DNA of 64,000 bases, from positions 1 to 64,000 of the forward strand of contig PDHQ01000078.1 in NCBI GenBank assembly GCA_003339415.1, written 5' to 3'. The notes beneath the pieces were generated by a model. It worked only from the letters and a program-made list of their open reading frames with translations, made no database searches and had not been told where the DNA came from. The stretch is from Ophiocordyceps camponoti-saundersi (nom. inval.). Lineage: Eukaryota > Ascomycota > Sordariomycetes > Hypocreales > Ophiocordycipitaceae. A program made the translations under genes and the position numbers. The first letter of the stretch is position 1; each line of letters starts with the position of its first letter. Positions 54,917 through 64,000 of this stretch are shown one piece after another.

Positions 54917-56599
54917 ATGGCGCTACCATGCATCATCGACGACTGCGCCCCCTCGATGGCCCGCGAGAGGGGGGCTGTGTCGACGAAGACGGCATTGCCA
55001 AGCCGAGACACCACTGCTGAAGAGGAGGAGGTTGAGGAGGAGGAAGAGGAGGAAGATGAGGACAAGGTAGAGGAAGATGAGGATGAGGATGAGGAGAACA
55101 AGGGGAATGGTCGAGTTCGATTGGTCAGGGTTGATAAATCCTCGTCGTGCAAAAAGAAGAAAAGCAGCAACAGCAGCAGCAGCAACAGCAACAGTCACAA
55201 CCACGATGGTGGTGCCAACGCTGATAACGACAACGACAACTCCTCCTCCTCCTCCTCCTCCTCCTCCTCCTCTTCTCCCTCTTTCTCCTCCTCCTACTTC
55301 GACCTCCCCCCGGCCTCCAAACTCGAAAACAACCTCCCATGGGCCGTCGGCCTCCTCGAGCTCGCCAACGCAGGCGACTTCGCAGCCAATGTCTGGAACG
55401 AGGTCCCCGTCCCGGTTTACGCCATGGTGTTGATGTCGTTCGGCGGCACGTTGGCCTTCGTCATGAGCATCGTCGCCTTTCGTGACATTGGACGCGCCTG
55501 GCGAAATGTCTCCTTCTTACTCCGGAGGCGGAGACGGAGAAGAAGAAGGTCAAGCTGTCACCCTTCTTCTTCGCCTTCTTCTTCTTCTTCTTCTCCTTCT
55601 CCGACGACGACGAATCAGTCCAACAACGAAGATGACGATGACATCGACGACGACGACGACGACGACAACGACGATAGAAAGAAACTCCGTTCCGCCCTCC
55701 GCTCCGTATCCTTCCGCGAACTCTACAACGAAATCATCAACCGTCTCGCAATGGACATCCTCATGGGCGCCGGCGCCCTCCTCATCGCGACCGGAACCTT
55801 CATGGCAATGGGAGGCGGCAACGAACACGTCTGGTACGCCAGCAACATCCTATCAGGCTACCTCGGCAACACGCCCCTCGCCCTCTTCGCCATCGTCAAC
55901 TCCTCCTGGGCTCTGTACCTAGCCTACACGGCGCAGAGGCACGTCTCTGCCACGAAGCGGTCTCCGGCCGCGGCCTTGGTCAAGAGGAGAAGTCGGAACG
56001 TCCAGGTTTTCTGCCTCATCAACGGCACTGCTGCCGTTGTCGGCGGTGTCGGCTCTATGCTTACCGCTACGAGGTGGTGGGCTTACGTCCTGCTCGCTCC
56101 CGTCGTCGTGTCTTCCATCTTTTGCAACTTTTGGTGGAGGCGACGCGTCGGTTACACCCGGACGCGAACACGGCTCCTCTCAGCCGATGACATCGTCTCC
56201 GATCTCGAGTTCGCAGCCTGGGCCGACGTCATCCTCCGCCAGTCGGCCTCGTCCCGTCCGTTATCGCGATTGATGGCCGATCCCGGCTCGTTACCAGAGG
56301 TCTTGCGATGGCTTCGTCGCCACCATCTCCTCTCCGACGTCTGCGTCGCCGCCGCCAACCACCCTCAACTCCGTCCCGCGCTCACCACCTCCGCCACCAC
56401 TGAGCTGGACCTCGGCTTGCCGGAGCTGCTGGCCTTACCGCCCGCGCTGCACCCTCAGCTGCTCGACGTCGCTGACGAGTGCGTCGGTCGTTTGGGCGCT
56501 CTTCATTTTCGTCATCGGGAGAGATTCCTTGCTGAGCTTTTGGGATCCTACTGCTGCATTGGCGGCCGCGCTCCTGACGTAGAGGAGGCCGAGAAGTAG
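54917..56599 (+). CDS. multi-pass membrane protein with disordered loops
   Basis: A single exon. ATG 54917 (CTCCATGG) is chosen as the first ATG in a plausible context; it gives 560 aa. The N-terminus is disordered: acidic (E/D-rich), then KKKKSSN and Ser/Asn runs. Four or so hydrophobic helices follow: VYAMVLMSFGGTLAFVMSIV, ILMGAGALLIATGTFMAMGG, PLALFAIVNSSWALYLAY and a TAAVVGGVGSML-WWAYVLLAPVVVSSIF pair. A large cytoplasmic insert between helices 1 and 2 contains R10-like, Ser-rich and Asp-rich runs. WAVGLLELANAGDFAANVWNEVPVPVYA before helix 1 looks conserved. It resembles uncharacterised ascomycete integral membrane proteins; transport or sensing cannot be decided. Confidence 0.7.
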   Translation: MALPCIIDDCAPSMARERGAVSTKTALPSRDTTAEEEEVEEEEEEEDEDKVEEDEDEDEENKGNGRVRLVRVDKSSSCKKKKSSNSSSSNSNSHNHDGGANADNDNDNSSSSSSSSSSSSPSFSSSYFDLPPASKLENNLPWAVGLLELANAGDFAANVWNEVPVPVYAMVLMSFGGTLAFVMSIVAFRDIGRAWRNVSFLLRRRRRRRRRSSCHPSSSPSSSSSSPSPTTTNQSNNEDDDDIDDDDDDDNDDRKKLRSALRSVSFRELYNEIINRLAMDILMGAGALLIATGTFMAMGGGNEHVWYASNILSGYLGNTPLALFAIVNSSWALYLAYTAQRHVSATKRSPAAALVKRRSRNVQVFCLINGTAAVVGGVGSMLTATRWWAYVLLAPVVVSSIFCNFWWRRRVGYTRTRTRLLSADDIVSDLEFAAWADVILRQSASSRPLSRLMADPGSLPEVLRWLRRHHLLSDVCVAAANHPQLRPALTTSATTELDLGLPELLALPPALHPQLLDVADECVGRLGALHFRHRERFLAELLGSYCCIGGRAPDVEEAEK

Positions 56600-57186
56600 C
56601 AGCTCTACTTTTCCAAAAGTCTGCCTGGGGTTTCTTTTATGCGACAAGCATCTATAAGGAGTAATTTATTCGTCTCTTGCATCATATATCTATTACCTAC
56701 TATTAAACTACCTACATACTACATACATTCATCATACTCTTTCCACCTCTCGTCACATTCTCATCGCTGTATCCCTACCGTACTGATCACAATGGCCAGT
56801 TGCGCCAAGTCTAGCGAAGTGTGTAGGGTAGGTAGGTCACGATGCAGCGCACAACACGTTCATTGCATAATGCACGCCAAAGATAATCGTCGCTTACACG
56901 CAAAACCACGGGGCAGACAGTTTATGCATAATCTTCTTCCGCCTATAAGGAAAGAGAACTGCAAGAAAATAAATATAGATAGCAGCTATAGAAAAAACAA
57001 AGCTTCGCTTGCTCTATAAAATTTTTATCAGAATAAACAAACAACTGCAATGCGTATATAAGACCACGCTTGCAGTTAACAAGATGGCAGGCAATTTGCA
57101 GCCAGGAGTTTGCACCTATATATACTCAAACTAAGCCGCTTACTTCAACAACAACCGCACTACAGGCGCCTTCAGGCGCCACAACA
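56600..57186. other. intergenic, no gene seen
   Basis: AT-rich DNA upstream of the tRNA; the palindromic word GGCGCCTTCAGGCGCC lies at about 57165-57180. Confidence 0.5.
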
Positions 57187-57258
57187 TCCTTCGTAGTATA
57201 GTGGTTAGTATGCAAGCTTGTCACGCTTGAGACCCGGGTTCAATTCCCGGCGAGGGAG
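57187..57258 (+). tRNA. tRNA-Asp (anticodon GTC)
   Basis: A complete cloverleaf without intron can be drawn. The acceptor stem TCCTTCG pairs with CGAGGGA (one T-G wobble). The anticodon stem CAAGC/GCTTG encloses the loop TTGTCAC with anticodon GTC. The T arm CCGGG-TTCAATT-CCCGG is perfect, and the internal promoter boxes A (TAGTATAGTGGTTAGT) and B (GGTTCAATTCC) are present. The discriminator base is G at 57258. CCA is not encoded, as expected for a eukaryotic gene. Confidence 0.95.
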
Positions 57259-57277
57259 CACTCGCCACCTGGCATTA

Positions 57278-57284
57278 TTTTTTT
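57278..57284 (+). terminator. RNA polymerase III T-run terminator
   Basis: Seven T residues lie 20 bp after the tRNA-Asp 3' end, a normal pol III stop signal. Confidence 0.7.
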
Positions 57285-57831
57285 CTTATTTTTCTTGTAC
57301 TCTTTTTCTATTTCATCAAGTTTAATCTCATCCGTTGTTTTCTGATTCCCCATTTCATTACCTTATTTCTTCTCCGGTTGCTTTTTCTTTCGCCATCGCC
57401 TTTACTGTAATCCACTATCTGAATAACTGCCATTTTTTTTTACTACGGTTCACTTTCCCCATATTCATCAGCAGGGTATCCGTACGCAAGGAAACTCCAT
57501 TCGATCTATCAACCACCTTTTCCTTTCTCATATAATGGATGCATATGTATGTATGTATGTATCCGTAGGCATTCATCCATCATTCAGCTCTGCTATAATG
57601 AACCAAGACTCTATGTATCACTATCCATTCATACACCTAGGTAGGTATAACTGGATATCTGGACCTCGAGCAATCCCTTTCTCTCTAAACACAACTGGCT
57701 GAAATCCCAACCCACTTCCCAATATCCCAACATCTTCAACCTCCCCCCCTGTCCCCCATCTCAGTGGAGGAAAGAAACACTCCCATCTAGAACAAAATAT
57801 CCCCCCTCTTCGAAAAACCCTGACCGTCCCT
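57285..57831. other. intergenic, no gene seen
   Basis: T-rich DNA, an ATGT run near 57545-57560 and a CCTAGGTAGG word near 57638. It includes the 3' flank of the NLR gene. Confidence 0.5.
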
Positions 57832-60800
57832 TCAATCTTCGCCAATGGCAAATCCCTCCCCACCAACCACAATCCCCCAATCCCTCCTCACGCCATCCTT
57901 CCACTCCGCAAACCCCTGCACCCCCTCGTCCACCAAGATCTCTCCCGTATGCAGCACCCTGTTGAGCGGCTCGACCGTGAACCAATCGTGGTCGCTCCGG
58001 CACATGATCCTGCCGCGCGTCTCGTGCTTTTCATCCTTCTCGTCGTCGGGGCCGTCGCCTTCGCCCCTGAGAATTACCCTGTCCATACAGCGACGACAGT
58101 AGCTCTCCATGCAAAGGAGGCACATGACGAACTCGGCCGACGGCGCCACCATCTCCAGACACTGGAAGCAGCTGCGGTCGTGCTGTCGAATCCCCGGCAG
58201 CTTCGGCGCACCCGTCGCGTTGCGCCGCTCCACCGGCGAATCGCCCGGCGTGCTGATTGACGCCTCCGGGTTCACCCTGCGCATCGACCGCGCCAGCGCC
58301 TGTGCGTTGGGGACGTCGTCAGCCGCGATAAAGATTCGCAGCAGGTTGTCTAGCGCGAACACGTCGTTTTCCGGCTCGCTGTCCGACAGAATCGCCAGGC
58401 TGTCGCTGATGAGGCCGCTCAGTAGCGCCAACGCCTCATCCTCGCGACCCTGCAGCCGGTAGAAGCTGGCCAGGTAGATGGACGCCACGTTGATGTCTGA
58501 ACCCAGCATCACGGTCGGCATGTCGGCGTTGCGATGCTCCAGCTGCTTGCTCTGCACCGCCTCAAGCTTGCGCACCCACGCCTCCCCCGCCGCCGTCCGC
58601 GGTCCGCCAGCTCGCAGCGCCTTCTGCTTGTACAGGCCGGCCAGCTTCTGGAACGAGACCGCGTGCGCGCGGCGGGTGGCGATGGTCCCCCTCGGCCGCG
58701 CCTCCAATAATGATATGTGTTCGAAGACAGCCATGGCCTTGTCGGCGTCGCCGTTGTACGTGTACCCCGTGCCGAGCGCCAGCCGCAGGTACAGCGCCCG
58801 CGTCGAGTCGCTCATGCTGTCCGCCACCTCGAGCGCCCGCCCGGCCTGGTCGAGGAAAAAGGCCAGCTGTCCTGCCTTGCAGGCCGCCTTGGGCATCCAG
58901 TCGAGCACCAGGTCCGAGCTGTCGTGCTCCAGCAGCAGGTCGACGAACCGGCCCTTGCCGTGGTCGTTACGCGACGTCTGTGCCGCCATGTCCTTGGCCA
59001 GCGCCACCATCTGCCCGTGCAGGTTGTCGGCCGCCAGCGCCTCGAGGTAGTCGGCCTCTGCTTCGAGTGACTCTGACGGGCTGAGGCCGGCGTCGCCTGC
59101 TGCCGTCATGGCCTTGGCGAAGAAGGCGTGCGTATACTCGACGTTGCCAGTCTGGTGCGCGCACTTGGCTATGACGAGATAGTCCCTGTAGAGGCGCCAT
59201 CGGCTGTTCCGCAGCTCCGTCCGTGACAGGCGCCCGTCCCGGATGTCCCGCTCCTCCATGGCCGCGCACTCCACCGACTTCTCCAGCGCGTCGTGAAAGC
59301 GCCCGTCCTTGTACAGACAGTAGGCGATGCGGCTGCTCGTCTCGACGCTGTTCCGGTCCATCGTGAGCGCCGCGTCGTAGTGCCGCAGCGCATCGTCCGC
59401 GAAGCCCATCATCAGATAGGTGCTCCCCACTCGCCGGTGCCAGTGCGCCGTTTCCACCTGCGCCGCCCAGCTGGTCGCCCTGGCCATGCGCTCCTTGACT
59501 GCATGCGTGTTGCCCTGCGACCAGCCGTAGCCCGCGTCCAAGAACGCCACGCTCTGCACGATCTTGAAGCAGAACAGCGGCGGCACGTACCCCTCGAAAT
59601 CGTTGGACAGCCAGGCCCTGGCGTAGTATCGCCCAATCTTCTCACAGACGCCCGCAGCCCGAGCCGATGCCGCCTCGGCAAAGGCCGCTGCCGCCCCTGC
59701 GTTGAGGCCGTCGACGATGTCGGCGTCTCGGAACCACCGCTGCAGCCCCCTGATATTGGCGTCGTTGAGCACCTCCAGACCCTCATCGTTCTTCTCGTAC
59801 ATGATGGTCCAGTCGTGCACCGTGCTCTCCTCCGTCAGCATCCGATACAGCTGGCCGGCAAGCTGCCGCTTCTCCTGACGGGCGACGGTAGCCGGATCTA
59901 TGGAGGCCACGTGTTCCTGCCAGTACCAAGCCGCATACTGCCTGAGGGCTTCCTTTCCGGGCCCGAGATCCAAGGCCAAGAACCAGTCCTTGTCAGTGAA
60001 AATCCTGAGGCAAGTTTTGACGATGCGGAGTCGGGCCTCGCCGACGTCGAGCCCGAGCGATGCGCTCGCCGAGCTTGACTTTGCCGGGGGACGACTAGCT
60101 CGAAAGAAGTCTCTGACGGACGAGTGAAAGAAGACGACGCGCGTCGTCGACTTGCTGGACCGAAACTCGGTGTCGCTCGCCACGTCAAAGGACGATCCGC
60201 TCAGCCGCGGAGAAGCGCCGTCGACGGAATTGGAAATACCGCCTATGCTATTCCTGTTTTTCCCAGCCGCGGGACTCAAGTTGCGTTTGGGCATCGAAGC
60301 CTCGCCGGCGCTGAAGCTTCTACCCGCTGGATGCTGACTGAAGAAGCGCGAAGGTCCTCCGAGGTCTCGTCTCGGCTCGCGCTGGAACAATCTTCCCGCA
60401 TCCTTGACGAGGTCATCCGTCGTCAAGCCGTCTTCCCGCTCGAGGTCGAAGAAGCAAGAGTACTGTCGCCGCAGGCTCTCCTCCAGGAACATGGGCGGGT
60501 CGCCGAAACGTAGCACCAGGGCGGCTTCGAGCTGCCCCAGTGTCAGGGGCTCCTCGGCGCACGTTACCCAGCAGAGGATCTCACGCAGATCCCTCGCCTC
60601 CTCGTCCGTGATGGTGTTGCAGAGGTCGGTGAGTGTCCGTTGCAGGACGCTGTTGATCTCCTTGGGGTACGTCTGCAGGCTCTCGAGAATCGAGCTCTGA
60701 TGGCGTTTGCGGTTGACGTCGTCGAGCATGAACTTGGCGACGATGAAGAAGCCGTCGGCCTGTTGCTCCAAGGCGGCGATGACTTTGGTCTTGAAGTCGA

Positions 60801-62426
60801 CGCTCGTACGGCTCAGGACCCTTGAGTGGAAGACGCTGCTGTTGATGAAGGCTCTGACGTCGCTCGCGTTACGGTCTGACGTGACTTGCACCGTTGCCAA
60901 GCTCTGACCATTGGAGTTCAGCATGGTGTCGACATTGTCCGAAAGATAGGGCCTCCCGATGAGGGCGAATTGAAAGTGAGGCGGCGGCGGCAGCTCGTCT
61001 TCTTCGGGGGCGAGGCAGCCGAGCAGCTCCTGAATCTCGTCGGGATCGGCCTCGTCGATGCCGTCTAGAAATATGTATTTGATTCGTTGCCGGCCAACTG
61101 GTGAGGTGAAAAGTTTCCTAAACGCGCTCGCCACCGTCTTGATCTCGTCTCTGCTGTCCAACCGAGAGGCGAGCTCCTTACGATAGACAACGTCCTTTTC
61201 GCTCAGCTGATGGGCGACATCGCGCAGCGCCTGCAAGACAGACCGGGTTTCGGGATTATCAGCGCGGAAGTAAAAGTAGCCGATGCAGGGGAATTTGTCG
61301 GCATTCTCCCGTGTCCAAGAGATGACACTCGTCACGACGAAGCTCTTGCCAGTCCCTGCTGTCCGTTAGTGTCATATTCAGCGTGTCAAAATGGGGGGCC
61401 AGGCTCACCTGCATTGCCGAATATCCACAGATAGGGGACCTCTGCCCGCAACCAGGCGTTTAGACTCTCGTCTGAAAGAATCCATGCGCCGGTATTGGGG
61501 ACGATGGATTTCTTCAAGGCGCAGTATATGTCGTCAGCGAAGGGCGATGGATTGAGTATGGCACGCAATTTGTCGTCGTTGCGCCGGCTGGCCAGCTCGC
61601 GGTGCTCGACCTGCAGTATTTGGACGCCCTGGTTGACCTGACTGACGATGCTCTCGATACGACCCGCCTTGGTGCCAAGGTCGGATACATTTCCAAAGGT
61701 ATCAGCCAGGACCTGCCTCTCCTCTCCCTGGGTTAGGGCTTTGAGCCGATCGAGCGCCGGCTGCACCGGGCTGGCGGAGCCGATGATGCGTTTGAAGTAA
61801 GCCCTGAAGCGGCCGCGACGGATCTCCTTGGTGGCCAAGACGATGACGTCGAAAAGAGCGACGAGAATAGATACGATCTTGGACCGCAGTGAGGGAGACA
61901 TGGTGTATCGTAGGTATACTTCAAGCCGCGTGGTGAAGTCCTGCGAAGTTGAAGTTAGAAGAAGTGCGAAAAGGAGAGTCGCCAGAGCCGGTCTTACCGA
62001 CAGCTGCTCAAACAACTCGATGATGGAGTCGTACGTGGACGAGACGTTGTGACCGGCATTGATAAGATACAAAGAGGCCGAGTATATTGTCTGTGAAGGG
62101 GCAAAGGCTTGGGAGGCGGCGCCGGCAACGATATCCCCCACGAGCTCGATGGGGCGAAGGGCTACGGAGACGGCACTGAAGATGGCCTGGCGCTTGGCAC
62201 GAAAGGCGAGGAAGCCATCGTTCTGAAGGCTCAGTTCACGCTTGAGGTCGTCAACAGAGGCCATGGGGGGCGTCATGAATTTTTCGAGGGGACGGCCCGA
62301 CTTTTCCTTGTAACTAGTGGCGGCATCGGTGAGGATGGCGGCAAACTGGCCCTCGACGTGAAGCGGCTCGACGATGGGATCCGCCATTTTTTGTCGAATC
62401 TCGAGGTCCATCTTCTCGGGCGGCAT
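57832..62426 (-). CDS. NLR-like STAND protein: Goodbye, NACHT, TPR, zinc finger
   Basis: Three exons (62426-61998, 61940-61409, 61355-57832) give 1494 aa. Residues 15-190 match the fungal STAND N-terminal Goodbye domain (TSYKEKSGRPLEKFM, FRAKRQAIF, APSQTIYSASLYLINAG). The NACHT domain follows: Walker A GNAGTGKS is created by splicing at 61408/61355, and Walker B is YIFLDGIDEAD. Past a winged-helix-like region (DLREILCWVTCAEEPLTLGQL), residues about 740-1330 are helical TPR-type repeats (MGFADDALRHYDAALTMD, ALYLRLALGTGYTYNGDADK). The C-terminus has a ZZ/RING-like finger: CFQCLE, CLLCMESYCRRC and CRSDH. Fungal NLRs are thought to sense non-self or damage and oligomerise. ATG 62426 is the first in frame; an upstream TTG is not used. 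Confidence 0.87.
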
Positions 62427-63213
62427 CGAGGGAGAGGTCGTCGAGGAAGAGGACTTCGAGGCAGTTGCGAGATGAGTCAACGAGACTGCGACGGACTGCC
62501 ACTATAGCCTGCAAGTACGAAGCTAGATAGACGGCGTAAGGCAGGCAGGCAGCAGGCAGGCCACGGGTAGGTCGCAGGCCTTGCAAGGCGCTGGCGATCT
62601 GCAGCGAGAGCGCGCCAGGCAGATGACGGGGTGGCGGTGTTCACCATTGGGTAGGATTGGGGCGTCAGCCTGCGTCGGCACATGCTGCTGCACGATGGTA
62701 ACCCCTCTCTCTTCGGCATGGAGATGATGGCCTGGCGCATGCAAGGGGTGGCGGCTGATGCGCAGGAGCCGAGCATGTCTGTTTGGTGAATGCATCGAGG
62801 GAGAATGAGGCTGTCATGGAGGACAAGGCTGTCGTAGTGAGGATTTGTTCATACATACGTACAAATGTAGGAGCCTGAGGTCGGACGGGTGAGGCTGGTT
62901 ATGTCGTGACGATGTCAGGAGAGCGGAGTTTGTTGACGACACCCCCCTGCCCCTCCTCTCCCACTCCCAGTGAGTCATTGTTGGCCTCAGGCACCCATTC
63001 AGCTTTATCAGCCCATCCTTGATAACAGCAGCATCCCGTGTGCGACGACTCCTGGGGAGTATTCGCGGAAGCACCTAATACGGCAATCCTCGTCTACGGA
63101 CTCGTGTTCAAGCATCGTTCGGATGAGTCTTGAGATCAGACGAACTGTCATTGAAGGTCTTCCATTGCCTGCTTTTGAAAAATCCAAGTCAAAAAAAAAT
63201 CACAGATCAAACT
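62427..63213. other. intergenic, no gene seen
   Basis: Upstream of the NLR gene and 3' flank of the gene at 63214. Frames here lack any family signature. A GGCAGGCAGGCAGC run lies near 62543. Confidence 0.5.
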
Positions 63214-63750
63214 TCACCCTCCCGACCAATACAGCGCCAGCAACGTCATCAGCACCATGTTGTCAAAGTCAGACCCATAATCGACCTTGATCTGCAGCCG
63301 GCCGCAGCGGCCGCAACCGTATTGATTGGTGAAGACAGCCAGGACGTGGCCGCCGTCGTCGTCGTCGACAAGCTTCCAGTTACCCTGACTCCAGGCAGAA
63401 ACAGTCATGCCGTCAACGGCAAGGCTGCGAGTTCGCTTCCATACGAATGACGCGCGGCTTCGACGGCATCGTAGATCCATTGACCAGCGATGACGCAGTC
63501 CGGGCCCGAACATGGTGTCCATACACTCCCACCTGCCGTTGCCGACCAGGAAGTAGAATCGGTGCGATAGGAAGGGCAGATGAGTCGTCGCCAGCACGGG
63601 GCTGTGGCTGTCGGGCCCGGCGTGTAATGCTAGCAGCGGCGTGTTCTTGGCCGATGAGGACCGCAGGCGGACGAGGCGAGGCGTTTTGAAGCCATCGGCA
63701 GAGATGTAGAAGCTTCGTTTCCAGATGGGTTTATCGATGGTGTAGATCAT
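63214..63750 (-). CDS. small conserved-looking protein of unknown function
   Basis: A single exon encodes 178 aa without signal peptide or membrane segment. The order of short beta-like segments (RSFYISADGF, HRFYFLVGNGRWECMDTMF, SFVWKRTRSLAVDGMTVSAW, NWKLVDDDDGGHVLAVF, LQIKVDYGSDFDNMVLMTLLALY) resembles a tubby/LURP-like beta-barrel found in many uncharacterised ascomycete proteins. That resemblance is by pattern only. A CGRC pair lies near residue 145. Confidence 0.65.
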   Translation of the reverse strand: MIYTIDKPIWKRSFYISADGFKTPRLVRLRSSSAKNTPLLALHAGPDSHSPVLATTHLPFLSHRFYFLVGNGRWECMDTMFGPGLRHRWSMDLRCRRSRASFVWKRTRSLAVDGMTVSAWSQGNWKLVDDDDGGHVLAVFTNQYGCGRCGRLQIKVDYGSDFDNMVLMTLLALYWSGG

Positions 63751-64000
63751 GGCGATGTAAACAGAATGCTCCGTGACGGAGAGACGAGATGCCCCCCTTT
63801 TCTTTCAATTCTTCAACCAAGCAGCAGCGGTTTATGGTGCCGTGTCTCGGAGCTTGCCGTTTTTTCGTCGGCCGTTCCGTGATTGCGCGCCGTGGCGGCG
63901 AGCGAGGGGAGCATCGGTGGCTTGGCTGTACTCAAGCGACGGATCACGACGACGGCACATATGTATGTATGTGTATGTAGGTGAGTAGTATGGTAGGTAT
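63751..64000. other. window end, no gene seen
   Basis: Upstream of the 63750 start; ends in a TATG/GTAG-type repeat. Frames reaching the edge show no recognisable product. Confidence 0.5.

Noticed and set aside
54874..55340. Leu, Ser or Cys homopolymer ORFs on the minus strand
   Set aside because: Shadows of GAG, CTC and CAG repeats in the membrane-protein gene.
58478..60078. Plus-strand ORFs of up to 261 aa opposite the NLR gene
   Set aside because: Arg/Ala/Ser-rich shadows of a GC-rich coding strand.

Overview
The window reads as nuclear DNA of a filamentous ascomycete. Most genes carry one to five short introns (about 45-165 bp) with GT...AG ends and CTAAC/CTGAC-like branch sites. Spacing is loose, with kilobase gaps rich in CT tracts and CCTAGGTAGG-type motifs. 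Protein families are fungal (MYND/DUF4470, Goodbye-NACHT, ART1/LDB19 arrestin, PaxM-like FAD monooxygenase, fungal PKS acyltransferase), and a nuclear-type tRNA-Asp is present. A Sordariomycete, probably hypocrealean, fits best. That placement, and a possible invertebrate-associated lifestyle suggested by the many secreted proteins, are inference. All splice models were built by hand from splice signals, reading-frame continuity and family conservation; summed exon lengths are multiples of three.

Layout. 1-105 is a G homopolymer. 0.3-4.7 kb: a MYND/DUF4470 gene whose last reading frame runs on, past two in-frame TAG codons, into a Lys/Glu-rich tail. 4.7-7.3 kb: gene-poor, with a 12-bp minisatellite. 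7.3-8.8 kb: an orphan PKS acyltransferase domain. 10.2-16.6 kb: secreted or secretion-derived proteins (a tandem Cys-rich pair, a coiled-coil protein, a 532-aa protein, a small acidic protein) around a 219-bp tandem duplication and a decayed 94-bp tandem array. 17-21 kb: a multi-pass membrane protein and a glutathione S-transferase. 22.1-33.8 kb: a protein with two pappalysin-like domains lacking the zinc site, a 689-aa secreted protein, a Gln/Gly-repeat secreted protein, a class 3 lipase and a secreted CX5R phosphatase-like protein. 34.3-36 kb: an ART1-type alpha-arrestin. 39.2-41.8 kb: a four-knottin protein built one exon per domain, then a secreted Cys-rich protein. 43-49.3 kb: an unknown protein, an MFS transporter and a PaxM-like FAD monooxygenase. 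49.9-54 kb: an HTH-ACT fusion, a hexapeptide-repeat protein and a DUF1264/OBAP protein. 54.9-56.6 kb: a membrane protein. 57.2 kb: tRNA-Asp(GTC). 57.8-62.4 kb: a Goodbye-NACHT-TPR-zinc-finger NLR. 63.2-63.75 kb: a small conserved protein.

Reading the genes together. About ten of the 26 protein genes or gene fragments begin with a convincing signal peptide, and most of these lie between 10 and 42 kb, so the centre of the window looks like an accessory secretome region. The strongest candidates for something undescribed are the exon-per-domain multi-knottin gene, the tandem inactive pappalysin-like protein with three copies of a Cys module, and the HTH-ACT fusion. The MFS transporter, PaxM-like monooxygenase and isolated acyltransferase hint at secondary metabolism, but no complete backbone enzyme is present, so no cluster is claimed.
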